DNA from: Sphingomonas lacusdianchii
GTDB lineage: Bacteria; Pseudomonadota; Alphaproteobacteria; Sphingomonadales; Sphingomonadaceae
Reading direction: 5' to 3'
Assembly: GCF_022664395.1 (NCBI RefSeq)
Contig: NZ_JAKRET010000001.1
Span: 248,001 to 312,000 of the forward strand
DNA: 64,000 nt
A program made the translations under genes and the position numbers. The notes below the pieces were generated by a model. It saw nothing but the letters and a program-made list of their open reading frames with translations, was not told where the DNA came from and did no database searches. Of this stretch, positions 32,363 through 41,621 are shown one piece after another (the first letter of the stretch is position 1; the number at the start of each line of letters is the position of its first letter).

Positions 32363-32373
32363 GCATACGTATT
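32363..32373. promoter_or_regulatory. GCATACGTATT motif upstream of glgP
   Basis: This 11-base sequence with the palindromic core ATACGTAT lies about 60 bases before the glgP start. The same 11 bases recur at 53137-53147, between the starch TonB receptor and its LacI regulator. A shared operator is inferred. Confidence 0.45.
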
Positions 32374-32433
32374 GCGCGTGACAAGCGTTCGACAATCGAT
32401 ACTGTCGTCCCGACCCTGTTCAGAGGAACCTGC

Positions 32434-34863
32434 GTGACCCAGCCTGCCCTCACCGCCGTTTCCCCTACCTCCCCGCCCCTCGCCGAAGCGATACTCGAAA
32501 CGCTGGTTCACCGGATCGGCAAGGACGCACAGGCCGCATTGCCGCATGATTGGCTGGCGGCGACGATCCTGACGGTGCGCAACGACGTCATCGAACGCTG
32601 GATGGCGTCGAGCAAGCAAGCCCATGCCGCCGGTGCCAAGAAGGTCTATTATCTCAGCCTCGAATTCCTGATCGGGCGTCTGCTGCGCGACGCGATCGCC
32701 AATTTGTCGCGGACCGACGAGGTTCGCGAGGCGCTGGATTCGCTGGGCGTAAAGCTCGCCGATCTTGAGGGCGAGGAGCCCGATGCGGCGCTGGGCAATG
32801 GTGGTCTCGGGCGGCTTGCGGCATGTTTCATGGAAAGCCTCGCGAGCCTCGACCTGCCTGCCTATGGCTATGGCATCCGCTATGTAAACGGCATGTTCCG
32901 CCAGCGGATCGACAATGGCTGGCAGGTCGAGCTTCCCGAAACCTGGCTGCGCCACGGCAATCCGTGGGAGTTCGAACGGCGCGAGAGCAATTATCGCATC
33001 GGCTTCGGCGGCGAGGTGATCGGCGACGAGAATGGCGATTGCCACTGGATGCCGAGCGAAAGCGTCGAGGCGGTCGCGGTCGATACGCCGGTGATCGGGT
33101 GGCGCGGGGCGCGGGTGAACACGCTGCGGCTGTGGACGGCGCGGGCGCGCGATCCGATCCGGCTCGATCGGTTCAATGCCGGCGACCATGAAGGCGCGTT
33201 GGCCGCGTCGGTCCGGGCCGACACGCTGGTGCGCGTGCTCTATCCGGCGGATTCGACGCCCGCCGGACAGGAATTGCGACTACGGCAGGAATATTTCTTC
33301 TCCTCGGCATCGATCCAGGACATCGTCCGCCGCCACGTCCAGTATTTCGGCGATATCCGCACCCTGCCCGACAAGGCAGCGATCCAGCTGAACGATACGC
33401 ACCCGGCGGTGTCGGTCGCCGAACTGATGCGCATCCTGATCGACGACCATTCGCTCGATTTCGAAAGCGCATGGGACATCACCAAGGCGACGTTCGGCTA
33501 TACCAACCACACGTTGCTGCCCGAAGCGCTCGAGAGCTGGCCGCTGCCGCTGTTCGAACGGCTGCTGCCGCGGCACATGCAGCTGGTCTATGCGATCAAT
33601 GCGAAAGTGCTGCGCGAGGCGCGGACACAGGGACAGGACGATCGCGCCATCGCCGCGATCAGCCTGATCGACGAAGGTGGCGAGCGGCGGGTGCGCATGG
33701 CGAACCTGGCGTTCACCGGCAGCCATAGCGTCAACGGCGTCGCGGCGCTGCACACCGACCTGATGAAACAGACGGTGTTCGCCGATCTGCACCGCCTCTA
33801 TCCCGACCGGATCAACAACAAGACCAATGGCATCACCCCGCGCCGTTGGCTGTTCGAGAGCAATCCGGGACTGACGTCGTTGATCCGCGAGGCGATCGGC
33901 GACGCGTTCCTCGACGACGCGACGAAACTCGCCGACCTCAAGCCCTTCGCCGCCGACGCCGCGTTCCGCGAAAAGTTCGAGGCGGTGAAGCGTGCCAACA
34001 AGGTGCGGCTGTCGCAGCATCTGCGCGAGGTGATGGGCGTCCGGCTCGATCCGGATGCGATGTTCGATGTGCAGGTGAAGCGCATCCACGAATATAAGCG
34101 CCAGTTGCTCAATATCCTCGAAACGGTAGCGCTGTACGATCAGATCCGCAGCCATCCCGACAAGGACTGGACGCCCCGCGTAAAGCTGTTCGCGGGCAAG
34201 GCGGCGTCGAGCTATCACAACGCCAAGCTCATCATCAAACTGGCCAACGACGTCGCGCGGCGGGTCAATGCCGATCCGGCGGTGCGCGGGCTGCTGCGCG
34301 TCGCGTTCGTGCCGAACTACAACGTGTCGCTGGCCGAACTCATCATGCCCGCCGCCGATCTGTCCGAACAGATCAGCACGGCGGGGATGGAGGCGTCGGG
34401 CACCGGCAATATGAAGCTGGCGCTGAACGGCGCGCTGACTATCGGGACGCTGGATGGTGCCAATGTAGAGATCCGCGACCATGTCGGCGCGGACGACATC
34501 ATCATCTTCGGCCTGACCGCCGACGAGGTCGCCGAAAAACGTGCCAATGGCTACAACCCCCGCGAGGCGATCGCCGCGTCGCGCGAGTTGCAGCAGGCGC
34601 TGTCGGCCATCAAGGGCGGCGTGTTCAGCCATGACGATCCGGGCCGCTATGCCGGGCTGATCGACGGGATCGAGAATAGCGACTGGTTCCTGTGTGCCGC
34701 CGATTTCGACAGCTATGCGCAGGCGCAGCGCGACGTCGACGCGCGCTGGGCCGACCGGGCGGGATGGAACGCCAGCGCAATCCGCAATGTCGGCGGGGTC
34801 GGCTGGTTCTCCTCCGATCGCACCATCGGCGAATATGCCCGCGATATCTGGAACGTGATGTGA
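32434..34863 (+). CDS. glgP: Glycogen/starch/maltodextrin phosphorylase
   Basis: An 809-residue GT35 phosphorylase releasing glucose-1-phosphate from alpha-1,4-glucans. Typical blocks are YYLSLEFLIGRLLRDA, ALGNGGLGRLAACFMES, INNKTNGITPRRWL and the pyridoxal-phosphate region EASGTGNMKLALNGALTIGT with its Lys. GTG 32434 follows AGAGGAA. It is first in the glgP-glgB-glgC-glgA-glgX series, so breakdown and synthesis enzymes share a transcript. Its stop overlaps glgB by four bases. Length is usual for bacterial GlgP (about 800-830). Confidence 0.95.
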   Translation: MTQPALTAVSPTSPPLAEAILETLVHRIGKDAQAALPHDWLAATILTVRNDVIERWMASSKQAHAAGAKKVYYLSLEFLIGRLLRDAIANLSRTDEVREALDSLGVKLADLEGEEPDAALGNGGLGRLAACFMESLASLDLPAYGYGIRYVNGMFRQRIDNGWQVELPETWLRHGNPWEFERRESNYRIGFGGEVIGDENGDCHWMPSESVEAVAVDTPVIGWRGARVNTLRLWTARARDPIRLDRFNAGDHEGALAASVRADTLVRVLYPADSTPAGQELRLRQEYFFSSASIQDIVRRHVQYFGDIRTLPDKAAIQLNDTHPAVSVAELMRILIDDHSLDFESAWDITKATFGYTNHTLLPEALESWPLPLFERLLPRHMQLVYAINAKVLREARTQGQDDRAIAAISLIDEGGERRVRMANLAFTGSHSVNGVAALHTDLMKQTVFADLHRLYPDRINNKTNGITPRRWLFESNPGLTSLIREAIGDAFLDDATKLADLKPFAADAAFREKFEAVKRANKVRLSQHLREVMGVRLDPDAMFDVQVKRIHEYKRQLLNILETVALYDQIRSHPDKDWTPRVKLFAGKAASSYHNAKLIIKLANDVARRVNADPAVRGLLRVAFVPNYNVSLAELIMPAADLSEQISTAGMEASGTGNMKLALNGALTIGTLDGANVEIRDHVGADDIIIFGLTADEVAEKRANGYNPREAIAASRELQQALSAIKGGVFSHDDPGRYAGLIDGIENSDWFLCAADFDSYAQAQRDVDARWADRAGWNASAIRNVGGVGWFSSDRTIGEYARDIWNVM

Positions 34864-37010
34864 GGCCCCCGGCCGACGCCATCGCGGCGCTGCTCGCGGG
34901 GCGTCATGCCGATCCTTTCGCGCTGCTCGGACCACATGCCGGCCCCGAGGGGACGTTCGTCCGCGCGTGGCTGCCGAATGCGCAGAAGGTGTGGGCGCAC
35001 GATCTGTCGGGCAAGCTGCTGGGCGAGTTGAAGCCGGTGGGCGACGGTATCGTCGAGGGCGTGATCGATGGCCCGCCCCGGCCGCTGCTCTATTATGCGC
35101 GGGGCGGTGGTGGCGAATGGTGGGTCAAGGACCCGTATAGCTTCGGGCCGGTGCTTGGGCCGACCGATGACTTCCTGATCGCCGAGGGCACGCATCTGCG
35201 CCTGCACGACAAGCTGGGTGCCCATCCGATCCGGCATGAGGGTGCCGATGGCATGCACTTCGCGGTCTGGGCACCCAATGCGCAGCTGGTCAGCGTGGTC
35301 GGCGACTGGAACCATTGGGACGCCAAACGGCATCCGATGCGGCTGCGGAGCGATGTCGGAGTCTGGGAAATCTTCCTGCCCGATGTCGGGCCTGGTCAGG
35401 CGTACAAGTTTGCGATCATAGGTGCCAACGGCGAACGACTTCCGCACAAGGCCGACCCCTTTGCCTTTGAGAGCGAATTGCGGCCGGCAACCGCGTCGCG
35501 CACCGCCGCACCGATCGATCACGATTGGCGCGACGCAGCGCACCGCGAACACTGGGCTTCGGTCGATCCGCGTCGCGTGCCGATTTCGATCTACGAAGTC
35601 CATGCCGGCAGCTGGCAACGGGGGGATGATGGCTGGTTCCTGCCATGGGACCAGCTTGCCGACCGGCTGATCCCCTATGTCGTGGACATGGGCTTCACCC
35701 ATATCGAGTTCCTGCCGATCAGCGAACATCCCTATGACCCTTCTTGGGGGTATCAGACCACCGGCCTCTACGCTCCGTCGGCGAGGTTCGGCGATCCGGC
35801 CGGGTTCGCGCGCTTCGTCGACGGTGCGCACAAGGCGGGTATCGGCGTCCTGCTCGACTGGGTGCCGGCGCACTTCCCGACCGACGCGCACGGCCTCGCG
35901 CGGTTCGACGGCACCGCGCTTTACGAACATGACGATCCGCGGCTCGGGTTCCATCCGGACTGGAATACGGCCATCTATAATTTTGGGCGGCGCGAAGTTT
36001 CGCAATTCCTAGTGAACAACGCGCTATTCTGGGCGGAGCGCTATCATGTCGACGGGCTGCGCGTCGATGCGGTGGCGTCGATGCTGTACCGCGACTATTC
36101 GCGCAAGGACGGCGAATGGATCCCCAACGAAGCCGGCGGGCGCGAGAATTGGGAGGCAGTCGACTTCTTGCGCGCCACAAACCGCGCCGTCTATCGCGCG
36201 CATCCGGGGTTCTTCACCATCGCCGAGGAATCGACGTCGTGGCCGGGCGTGTCGAAGCCGGCGCATGAAGGCGGTCTGGGCTTCGGGTTCAAGTGGAACA
36301 TGGGCTTCATGCACGACACGCTCGCCTATATGGCGCGCGAGCCGGTGTATCGCTCGCATCACCATAACGAAATCACGTTCGGCCTGACCTATGCCTTCAG
36401 CGAGAATTTCGTCCTGCCGCTCAGCCACGACGAAGTGGTCCATGGCAAGGGGTCGCTGCTGACCAAGATGGCGGGCGACGATTGGCAGAAGTTCGCCAAT
36501 CTGCGCGCCTATTACGCGTTAATGTGGGGCTATCCTGGCAAGAAGCTGCTGTTCATGGGGCAGGAGTTCGCGCAGCGGCGCGAATGGTCGGAGGAGCGTG
36601 CGCTCGACTGGAAATTGCTGGATGCCCCGGCGCATCGCGGCGTGGCGATGCTGATCCGCGACCTGAACCGGCTGTATCGCGAGACGCCGGCGCTGCACGC
36701 GCGCGATTGCGAAGGTGACGGATTCCGGTGGGCGGTTGTCGACGATGCCGCCAATTCGGTATTCGCATGGGAACGCCACGCACCGGGCGAACCGCCGGTA
36801 CTGGTCGTCAGCAACCTGACGCCGGTGCCACGTGCGGGATACCGCGTTCCGGTATCGCAGGACGGGCGCTGGCGCGAGGTGCTGAACAGCGACGCATCGG
36901 ATTATGGCGGCAGCGGAATCGGCAATCTGGGCGTTGTCGACAGCGAGGATCGGACGTTGGCGCTGACGCTACCACCGCTGGCCACGATCTGGTTCGAATA
37001 CGAAAAGTAA
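34860..37010 (+). CDS. glgB: 1,4-alpha-glucan branching enzyme
   Basis: A 716-residue GH13 branching enzyme. It has an N-terminal region and carbohydrate-binding module (HFAVWAPNAQLVSVVGDWNH), a catalytic barrel with DGLRVDAVASML (nucleophile Asp), IAEESTSW (acid Glu) and LSHDEVVHGKGS (third acidic residue), and a C-terminal all-beta domain. GTG 34860 overlaps the glgP stop (GTGA) and is the best start, since earlier frame sequence is glgP. It forms alpha-1,6 branches during glycogen synthesis. glgC starts 15 bases later. Confidence 0.95.
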   Translation: MRPPADAIAALLAGRHADPFALLGPHAGPEGTFVRAWLPNAQKVWAHDLSGKLLGELKPVGDGIVEGVIDGPPRPLLYYARGGGGEWWVKDPYSFGPVLGPTDDFLIAEGTHLRLHDKLGAHPIRHEGADGMHFAVWAPNAQLVSVVGDWNHWDAKRHPMRLRSDVGVWEIFLPDVGPGQAYKFAIIGANGERLPHKADPFAFESELRPATASRTAAPIDHDWRDAAHREHWASVDPRRVPISIYEVHAGSWQRGDDGWFLPWDQLADRLIPYVVDMGFTHIEFLPISEHPYDPSWGYQTTGLYAPSARFGDPAGFARFVDGAHKAGIGVLLDWVPAHFPTDAHGLARFDGTALYEHDDPRLGFHPDWNTAIYNFGRREVSQFLVNNALFWAERYHVDGLRVDAVASMLYRDYSRKDGEWIPNEAGGRENWEAVDFLRATNRAVYRAHPGFFTIAEESTSWPGVSKPAHEGGLGFGFKWNMGFMHDTLAYMAREPVYRSHHHNEITFGLTYAFSENFVLPLSHDEVVHGKGSLLTKMAGDDWQKFANLRAYYALMWGYPGKKLLFMGQEFAQRREWSEERALDWKLLDAPAHRGVAMLIRDLNRLYRETPALHARDCEGDGFRWAVVDDAANSVFAWERHAPGEPPVLVVSNLTPVPRAGYRVPVSQDGRWREVLNSDASDYGGSGIGNLGVVDSEDRTLALTLPPLATIWFEYEK

Positions 37011-37025
37011 AACGGGGAGAGATGC

Positions 37026-38285
37026 ATGGAACGGCGGGGACAACCATTGGCGCGCGACGCAATGGCCTATGTTCTGGCGGGCGGACGCGGCAGCCGGTTG
37101 TTCGAGATGACCGACACCCGCGCCAAGCCTGCCGTCTATTTCGGCGGCAAGAGCCGGATCATCGATTTCGCGCTGTCAAACGCGATCAATTCGGGCATCC
37201 GCCGGATCGGCGTGGCGACCCAGTACAAGGCCCATAGCCTGATCCGCCACCTCCAGCGCGGCTGGAACTTCCTGCGCCCCGAACGCAACGAAAGCTTCGA
37301 CATCCTGCCCGCCAGCCAGCGGATCAGCGAGTTTCAGTGGTATGAGGGGACCGCCGACGCGGTGTTCCAGAATATCGATATCATCCAGAGCTATAGTCCC
37401 GAATATATGGTCATCCTGGCGGGCGACCACATCTACAAGATGGACTATGAGTTGATGCTGCAGCAGCATGTCGACACTGGTGCCGACGTGACCGTGGCAT
37501 GTATGGAAGTGCCGCGGATGGAGGCGGTCGGGTTCGGTGTGATGCACGTCGACGCGACCGACCGGATCATCGATTTCGTCGAGAAGCCAAAGGATCCGCC
37601 CGCGATCCCCGGCCAGCCGGACCGCGCGCTCGCCAGCCTCGGCATCTATGTGTTCCGCACGAAATTACTGTTCGAAGAGTTGCGGCGCGACGCCGATACG
37701 AAGGATTCGAGCCGCGATTTCGGCAAGGATCTGATTCCGTGGCTGGTGAAGCACGGCCATGCGCAGGCGCATCGCTTTTCGGCATCCTGCGTGCGCAGTC
37801 CGGAGGAGCCGCGCGCCTATTGGCGCGACGTCGGGACGGTCGATGCCTATTGGGAAGCGAATATCGATCTGACCGACGTGGTACCCGAACTCGACCTGTA
37901 CGACCGCAGCTGGCCGCTCTGGACCTATTCGGAAATTACCCCGCCGGCGAAGTTCGTGCATGACGTCGATGGCCGGCGCGGCTGCGCGGTGTCGAGCCTG
38001 GTGTCGGGCGACTGCATCGTTTCGGGATCGAGCATCCATCGCAGCCTGCTCAGCACCGGGGTACGCGCGCACAGCTACAGCAATATCGACGAGTCGGTGA
38101 TCCTGCCGATGACACATATCGGACGCGGCGCAAGGCTGACGCGGTGCGTGGTCGATGCCGGCGTGACCATTCCCGACGGGCTGATCGTCGGCGAGGACCC
38201 GGTGATCGACGGCCACCGCTTCCGCCGGACGGAGCGGGGAATCTGCCTGATCACGCAACCGATGATCGACCGGTTGGAGGCATGA
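37026..38285 (+). CDS. glgC: Glucose-1-phosphate adenylyltransferase
   Basis: A 419-residue ADP-glucose pyrophosphorylase, the committed step of bacterial glycogen synthesis. The nucleotide motif is [16 protein letters not shown], followed by [20 protein letters not shown] (substrate site), [12 protein letters not shown] (catalytic Asp region) and VEKPKDPP. A left-handed beta-helix C-terminus closes the protein. ATG 37026 follows GGGGAGA. It is usually allosterically controlled by glycolytic intermediates. A 154-base gap filled by a REP-like element separates it from glgA. Confidence 0.96.
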   Translation: MERRGQPLARDAMAYVLAGGRGSRLFEMTDTRAKPAVYFGGKSRIIDFALSNAINSGIRRIGVATQYKAHSLIRHLQRGWNFLRPERNESFDILPASQRISEFQWYEGTADAVFQNIDIIQSYSPEYMVILAGDHIYKMDYELMLQQHVDTGADVTVACMEVPRMEAVGFGVMHVDATDRIIDFVEKPKDPPAIPGQPDRALASLGIYVFRTKLLFEELRRDADTKDSSRDFGKDLIPWLVKHGHAQAHRFSASCVRSPEEPRAYWRDVGTVDAYWEANIDLTDVVPELDLYDRSWPLWTYSEITPPAKFVHDVDGRRGCAVSSLVSGDCIVSGSSIHRSLLSTGVRAHSYSNIDESVILPMTHIGRGARLTRCVVDAGVTIPDGLIVGEDPVIDGHRFRRTERGICLITQPMIDRLEA

Positions 38286-38297
38286 TGTGCCGTTCTC

Positions 38298-38438
38298 AAA
38301 TCCTCCCCGCCCCGCGGGGAGGGGGACCGTCCGCAAGACGGTGGAGGGGGGTGTCCGCGAGTAGCGCCGGCGCGGGCGGGGAGACGCCGCTCCACCAGCC
38401 TTTGGCTGGTCCCCCTCCCCGCACAGCGGGGAGGATTT
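38298..38438. repeat. REP-like inverted element (family E) between glgC and glgA
   Basis: A 141-base element with inverted ends AAATCCTCCCCGC...GCGGGGAGGATTT and internal hairpins (ACCGTCCGCAAGACGGT, ACCAGCC/GGCTGGT). A second copy of this type lies at 43110-43250. The right end contains GGGGAGGA, which serves as the glgA ribosome site. Confidence 0.85.
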
Positions 38439-38439
38439 G

Positions 38440-39855
38440 ATGCGTGTACTATCTGTCGCTTCCGAAGCCTATCCACTGGTCAAGACCGGCGGTCTTGCCG
38501 ATGTCGTCGGCGCCCTGCCTGCCGCGCTGGCGCCGCATGGCGTCGAGACCTCAACGCTGTTGCCCGGCTACCCATCGGTCCTGAAACATCTGAGCAAGGC
38601 CAAGCCGGTCCATCGCTGGACCGCCCTGCTCGGCACGCCAGCCGCGCTGATCGAGGGAACGATCGACGGCCATCCATTGCTGGTCCTCGATGCGCCCGAA
38701 CTGTTCGCGCGTGTTGGCGGCCCCTATGCCGATGCGACCGGTCGCGACTGGAGTGACAATTGGCGGCGCTTCGCCGCGCTGGGCCGGGCGGCGGCCGATC
38801 TGGCATCGCGCTTCGACCTGCTGCATGCGCATGACTGGCAGGGGGCGATGGCGCCCGCCTATCTCCGCTATGACGGCGCCGATGTGCCGAGCGTCCTGAC
38901 GATCCACAACATAGCCTTCCAAGGCCGCTACGACGCGGCGATCTTTCCGGGGCTGGAGCTGCCCGATGCGGCGTTCGCGCTCGACGGGATCGAATATTAT
39001 GGCGGGGTCGGGCTGCTGAAGGCCGGACTGGCATCGGCCGATGCGATCACCACCGTTTCGCCGAGCTATGCTGAGGAAATCCGCCGCGCCGAATTCGGCA
39101 TGGGGCTGGAGGGGCTGATCGAGGCACGGCGCGACCGGGTCAGTGGCATCGTCAATGGCATCGACCCGGCGGTGTGGTCGCCCGAGAACGACACCGCCCT
39201 GCCCGCCCGCTATACCGCCCGCAACCTGTCGCGCCGGCGCACCAACAAACGCGCTGTCGAAGCGGCGTTCGACCTTGATCGTGGCGACGGACCGATCTTC
39301 ATCGTGGTCAGCCGGCTGACATGGCAGAAGGGGATGGACGTGCTCGCCGATTGCGTCGACGCGCTGGTCGGCATGGGCGGACGCCTCGCCCTGCTCGGAT
39401 CGGGCGACGCGGCGCTGGAAGGAGCGTTCATGGCGGCACGCGGCCGGCACCCCGGACGGGTCGGCGTGCGGATCGGCTATGACGAGTCGCTGTCGCATCT
39501 GTTGCAGGGCGGCGGCGATGCCATTCTGATCCCGTCGCGCTTCGAACCATGCGGGCTGACGCAGCTTTACGGGCTAGCCTATGGCTGCGTACCTGTGGTG
39601 GCACAAACGGGCGGACTGGCAGACACGGTCATCGACGCCAATGAGGCGGCGGTCGCCGCCGGCGTCGCGACCGGTATCCAGTTCGGATCGGTCACCACCG
39701 ATGGCCTGCTCCACGCACTGCGTCGGACGATGGCGCTTCATGCCCGGTCCGAACTGTGGACGACGATGCAGAAACAGGGGATGCGCGCGGACTTCTCGTG
39801 GACGCGCAGCGGCGCGCGCTATGCCGATCTCTATCGCAGCCTGACCGCACAGTGA
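38440..39855 (+). CDS. glgA: Glycogen synthase (ADP-glucose)
   Basis: A 471-residue GT5 glycogen synthase that extends alpha-1,4-glucan from ADP-glucose. The ADP-glucose motif KTGGLADVVGALP is at the N-terminus. LLHAHDWQGAMAPAYLR, the SRLTWQKGMDVL block and the C-terminal PSRFEPCGLTQLYGLAYGC with the catalytic Glu are present. The ATG at 38440 lies four bases after GGGGAGGA, which is the end of the REP-like element. It overlaps glgX by four bases. Confidence 0.95.
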   Translation: MRVLSVASEAYPLVKTGGLADVVGALPAALAPHGVETSTLLPGYPSVLKHLSKAKPVHRWTALLGTPAALIEGTIDGHPLLVLDAPELFARVGGPYADATGRDWSDNWRRFAALGRAAADLASRFDLLHAHDWQGAMAPAYLRYDGADVPSVLTIHNIAFQGRYDAAIFPGLELPDAAFALDGIEYYGGVGLLKAGLASADAITTVSPSYAEEIRRAEFGMGLEGLIEARRDRVSGIVNGIDPAVWSPENDTALPARYTARNLSRRRTNKRAVEAAFDLDRGDGPIFIVVSRLTWQKGMDVLADCVDALVGMGGRLALLGSGDAALEGAFMAARGRHPGRVGVRIGYDESLSHLLQGGGDAILIPSRFEPCGLTQLYGLAYGCVPVVAQTGGLADTVIDANEAAVAAGVATGIQFGSVTTDGLLHALRRTMALHARSELWTTMQKQGMRADFSWTRSGARYADLYRSLTAQ

Positions 39856-41621
39856 CGCCCGGCGCCTGTCCGTTCGATGGCGGCACCCGCTTTGCCGTGC
39901 GCGCGCGCGATGCGGCAACGGTCTTGCTGTGCCTGTTCGATGGCGACGACGAACGCCGCGTGGCGATGACCCGCGACGGCGACTGGTTCGTGGTGGAGGT
40001 TGCCGGCATCGGCCCCGGTCAGCTTTACGGCTATCGCGCCAACGGCGAATGGGCCCCCGATCGCGGACGCTGGTTCGATCCGGCGAAGCTGCTGGTCGAT
40101 CCCTATGCGATCGAACTCGATCGACGCTTCGCCTATGATCCGGCGCTATCAACCTTCGGTAGCGACACCGCCGCGATAGTGCCCCGCGCGATCGTTCCCG
40201 CGCTGCTAGAGCCGGTCGCGTTCGAAGGTCCGCGCATCGATCCGGCGCGACCGATCTACGAGCTGAACGTGCGTGGCTTTACCATGCTGCATCCCGATGT
40301 TCCGGAGGCGCAGCGGGGGACGATCGCTGCGCTCGGACACCCGTCCGTCATCGCGCATCTCCGCAAGATCGGGGTCGGCACCGTCGAATTGATGCCGATC
40401 GTCGCGTGGATCGACGAACGGCATCTGCCGCCGCTCGGACTCAGCAACGCATGGGGCTATAACCCGGTCGCGATGCTGGCAATCGATCCCGGCCTCGCAC
40501 CCGGCGGGGTCGCCGAACTGCGGGACACGATCGCGGCGCTGCATGCGGCAGATATCGGGGTGATCCTCGATGTCGTGTTCAATCACAGCGGCGAGAGCGA
40601 CGTGCATGGGCCGATCCTGTCGCTGCGCGGGCTCGACGATCGCAGCTATGCCCATGCACCCGATGGCAGCCTCATCAACGATACCGGCACCGGCAACACG
40701 CTGGACGCCGGCGATGCCGGGGTCCGCGACCTGATCCTCGCCTCACTTCGCCACTTCGCATCGCTGGGGGTCGACGGGTTTCGCTTCGATCTGGCGCCGG
40801 TCATCGCACGGTCGCCGGGGTTCGACATGCACGCCCCGATCTTCGCCGCGATCGCCGCCGACCTGGTGCTCGCCGACCGGGTCATGATCGCCGAGCCATG
40901 GGATATCGGCCCCGGCGGATATCAGTTGGGAAATTTCCCGGCCGACTGGCTGGAATGGAACGACCGATATCGCGACGATGTGCGCCGGTTTTGGCGGGGG
41001 GATGGCGGTGTCGGTCCGCTTGCGACCCGGGTCATGGGATCGTCCGATATCTTCGGGTCGCCCACCCGCAGCGTCAACTTCCTCGCGGCGCATGACGGGT
41101 TCACGCTTGCCGACCTCGTCGCGCATGTCGATCGCCACAATCACGCCAATGGCGAGGACAATCGCGACGGCCATGGCGACAATCTGTCGTGGAACCATGG
41201 GGTGGAAGGGCCGACCGCCGACCCCGCAATCGAAGCCGCACGAACGGCCGATCTGCGCGCCCTGCTGGCAACTTTGTTCGCGACGCGAGGGCATATCCAG
41301 TTGACCGCAGGCGACGAATTCGGCCGCAGTCAGCAAGGTAACAACAATGCCTATGCGCAGGACAATGCGATCACGTGGATCGACTGGACGGCGCGTAACA
41401 CCGAGCTGGAAGACTATGTCGCCGGGCTCGCACGATGGCGGCGGGAGCGGCCGGCGGTGTTCGATCGAAACGTGCCCGATCAGGCGTCGTGGCTGGCCCT
41501 CGACGGAGCAGCGATGACGCCGATGCATTGGGAAGCGACCGACTGTCCCGGCTTCGAACTCCGCCTGCCCGGCGCATCGATCCGCATCGATCGCGCCGGG
41601 CGGATTGTCACGCTGCGATAG
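39852..41621 (+). CDS. glgX: Glycogen debranching enzyme GlgX
   Basis: A 589-residue GH13 isoamylase-type enzyme hydrolysing alpha-1,6 branches of phosphorylase-limit glycogen. An N-terminal CBM48-like region (FAVRARDAATVLLCLFDGDD, YGYRANGEWAP) precedes a barrel with DVVFNHSGE, DGFRFDLAPV (nucleophile Asp), IAEPWDIG (acid Glu) and LAAHDGFTLAD. GTG 39852 overlaps the glgA stop. At 589 residues it is shorter than E. coli GlgX (about 657), mainly at the C-terminus. It converges on the MFS gene with a 14-base overlap. Confidence 0.92.
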   Translation: MTPGACPFDGGTRFAVRARDAATVLLCLFDGDDERRVAMTRDGDWFVVEVAGIGPGQLYGYRANGEWAPDRGRWFDPAKLLVDPYAIELDRRFAYDPALSTFGSDTAAIVPRAIVPALLEPVAFEGPRIDPARPIYELNVRGFTMLHPDVPEAQRGTIAALGHPSVIAHLRKIGVGTVELMPIVAWIDERHLPPLGLSNAWGYNPVAMLAIDPGLAPGGVAELRDTIAALHAADIGVILDVVFNHSGESDVHGPILSLRGLDDRSYAHAPDGSLINDTGTGNTLDAGDAGVRDLILASLRHFASLGVDGFRFDLAPVIARSPGFDMHAPIFAAIAADLVLADRVMIAEPWDIGPGGYQLGNFPADWLEWNDRYRDDVRRFWRGDGGVGPLATRVMGSSDIFGSPTRSVNFLAAHDGFTLADLVAHVDRHNHANGEDNRDGHGDNLSWNHGVEGPTADPAIEAARTADLRALLATLFATRGHIQLTAGDEFGRSQQGNNNAYAQDNAITWIDWTARNTELEDYVAGLARWRRERPAVFDRNVPDQASWLALDGAAMTPMHWEATDCPGFELRLPGASIRIDRAGRIVTLR

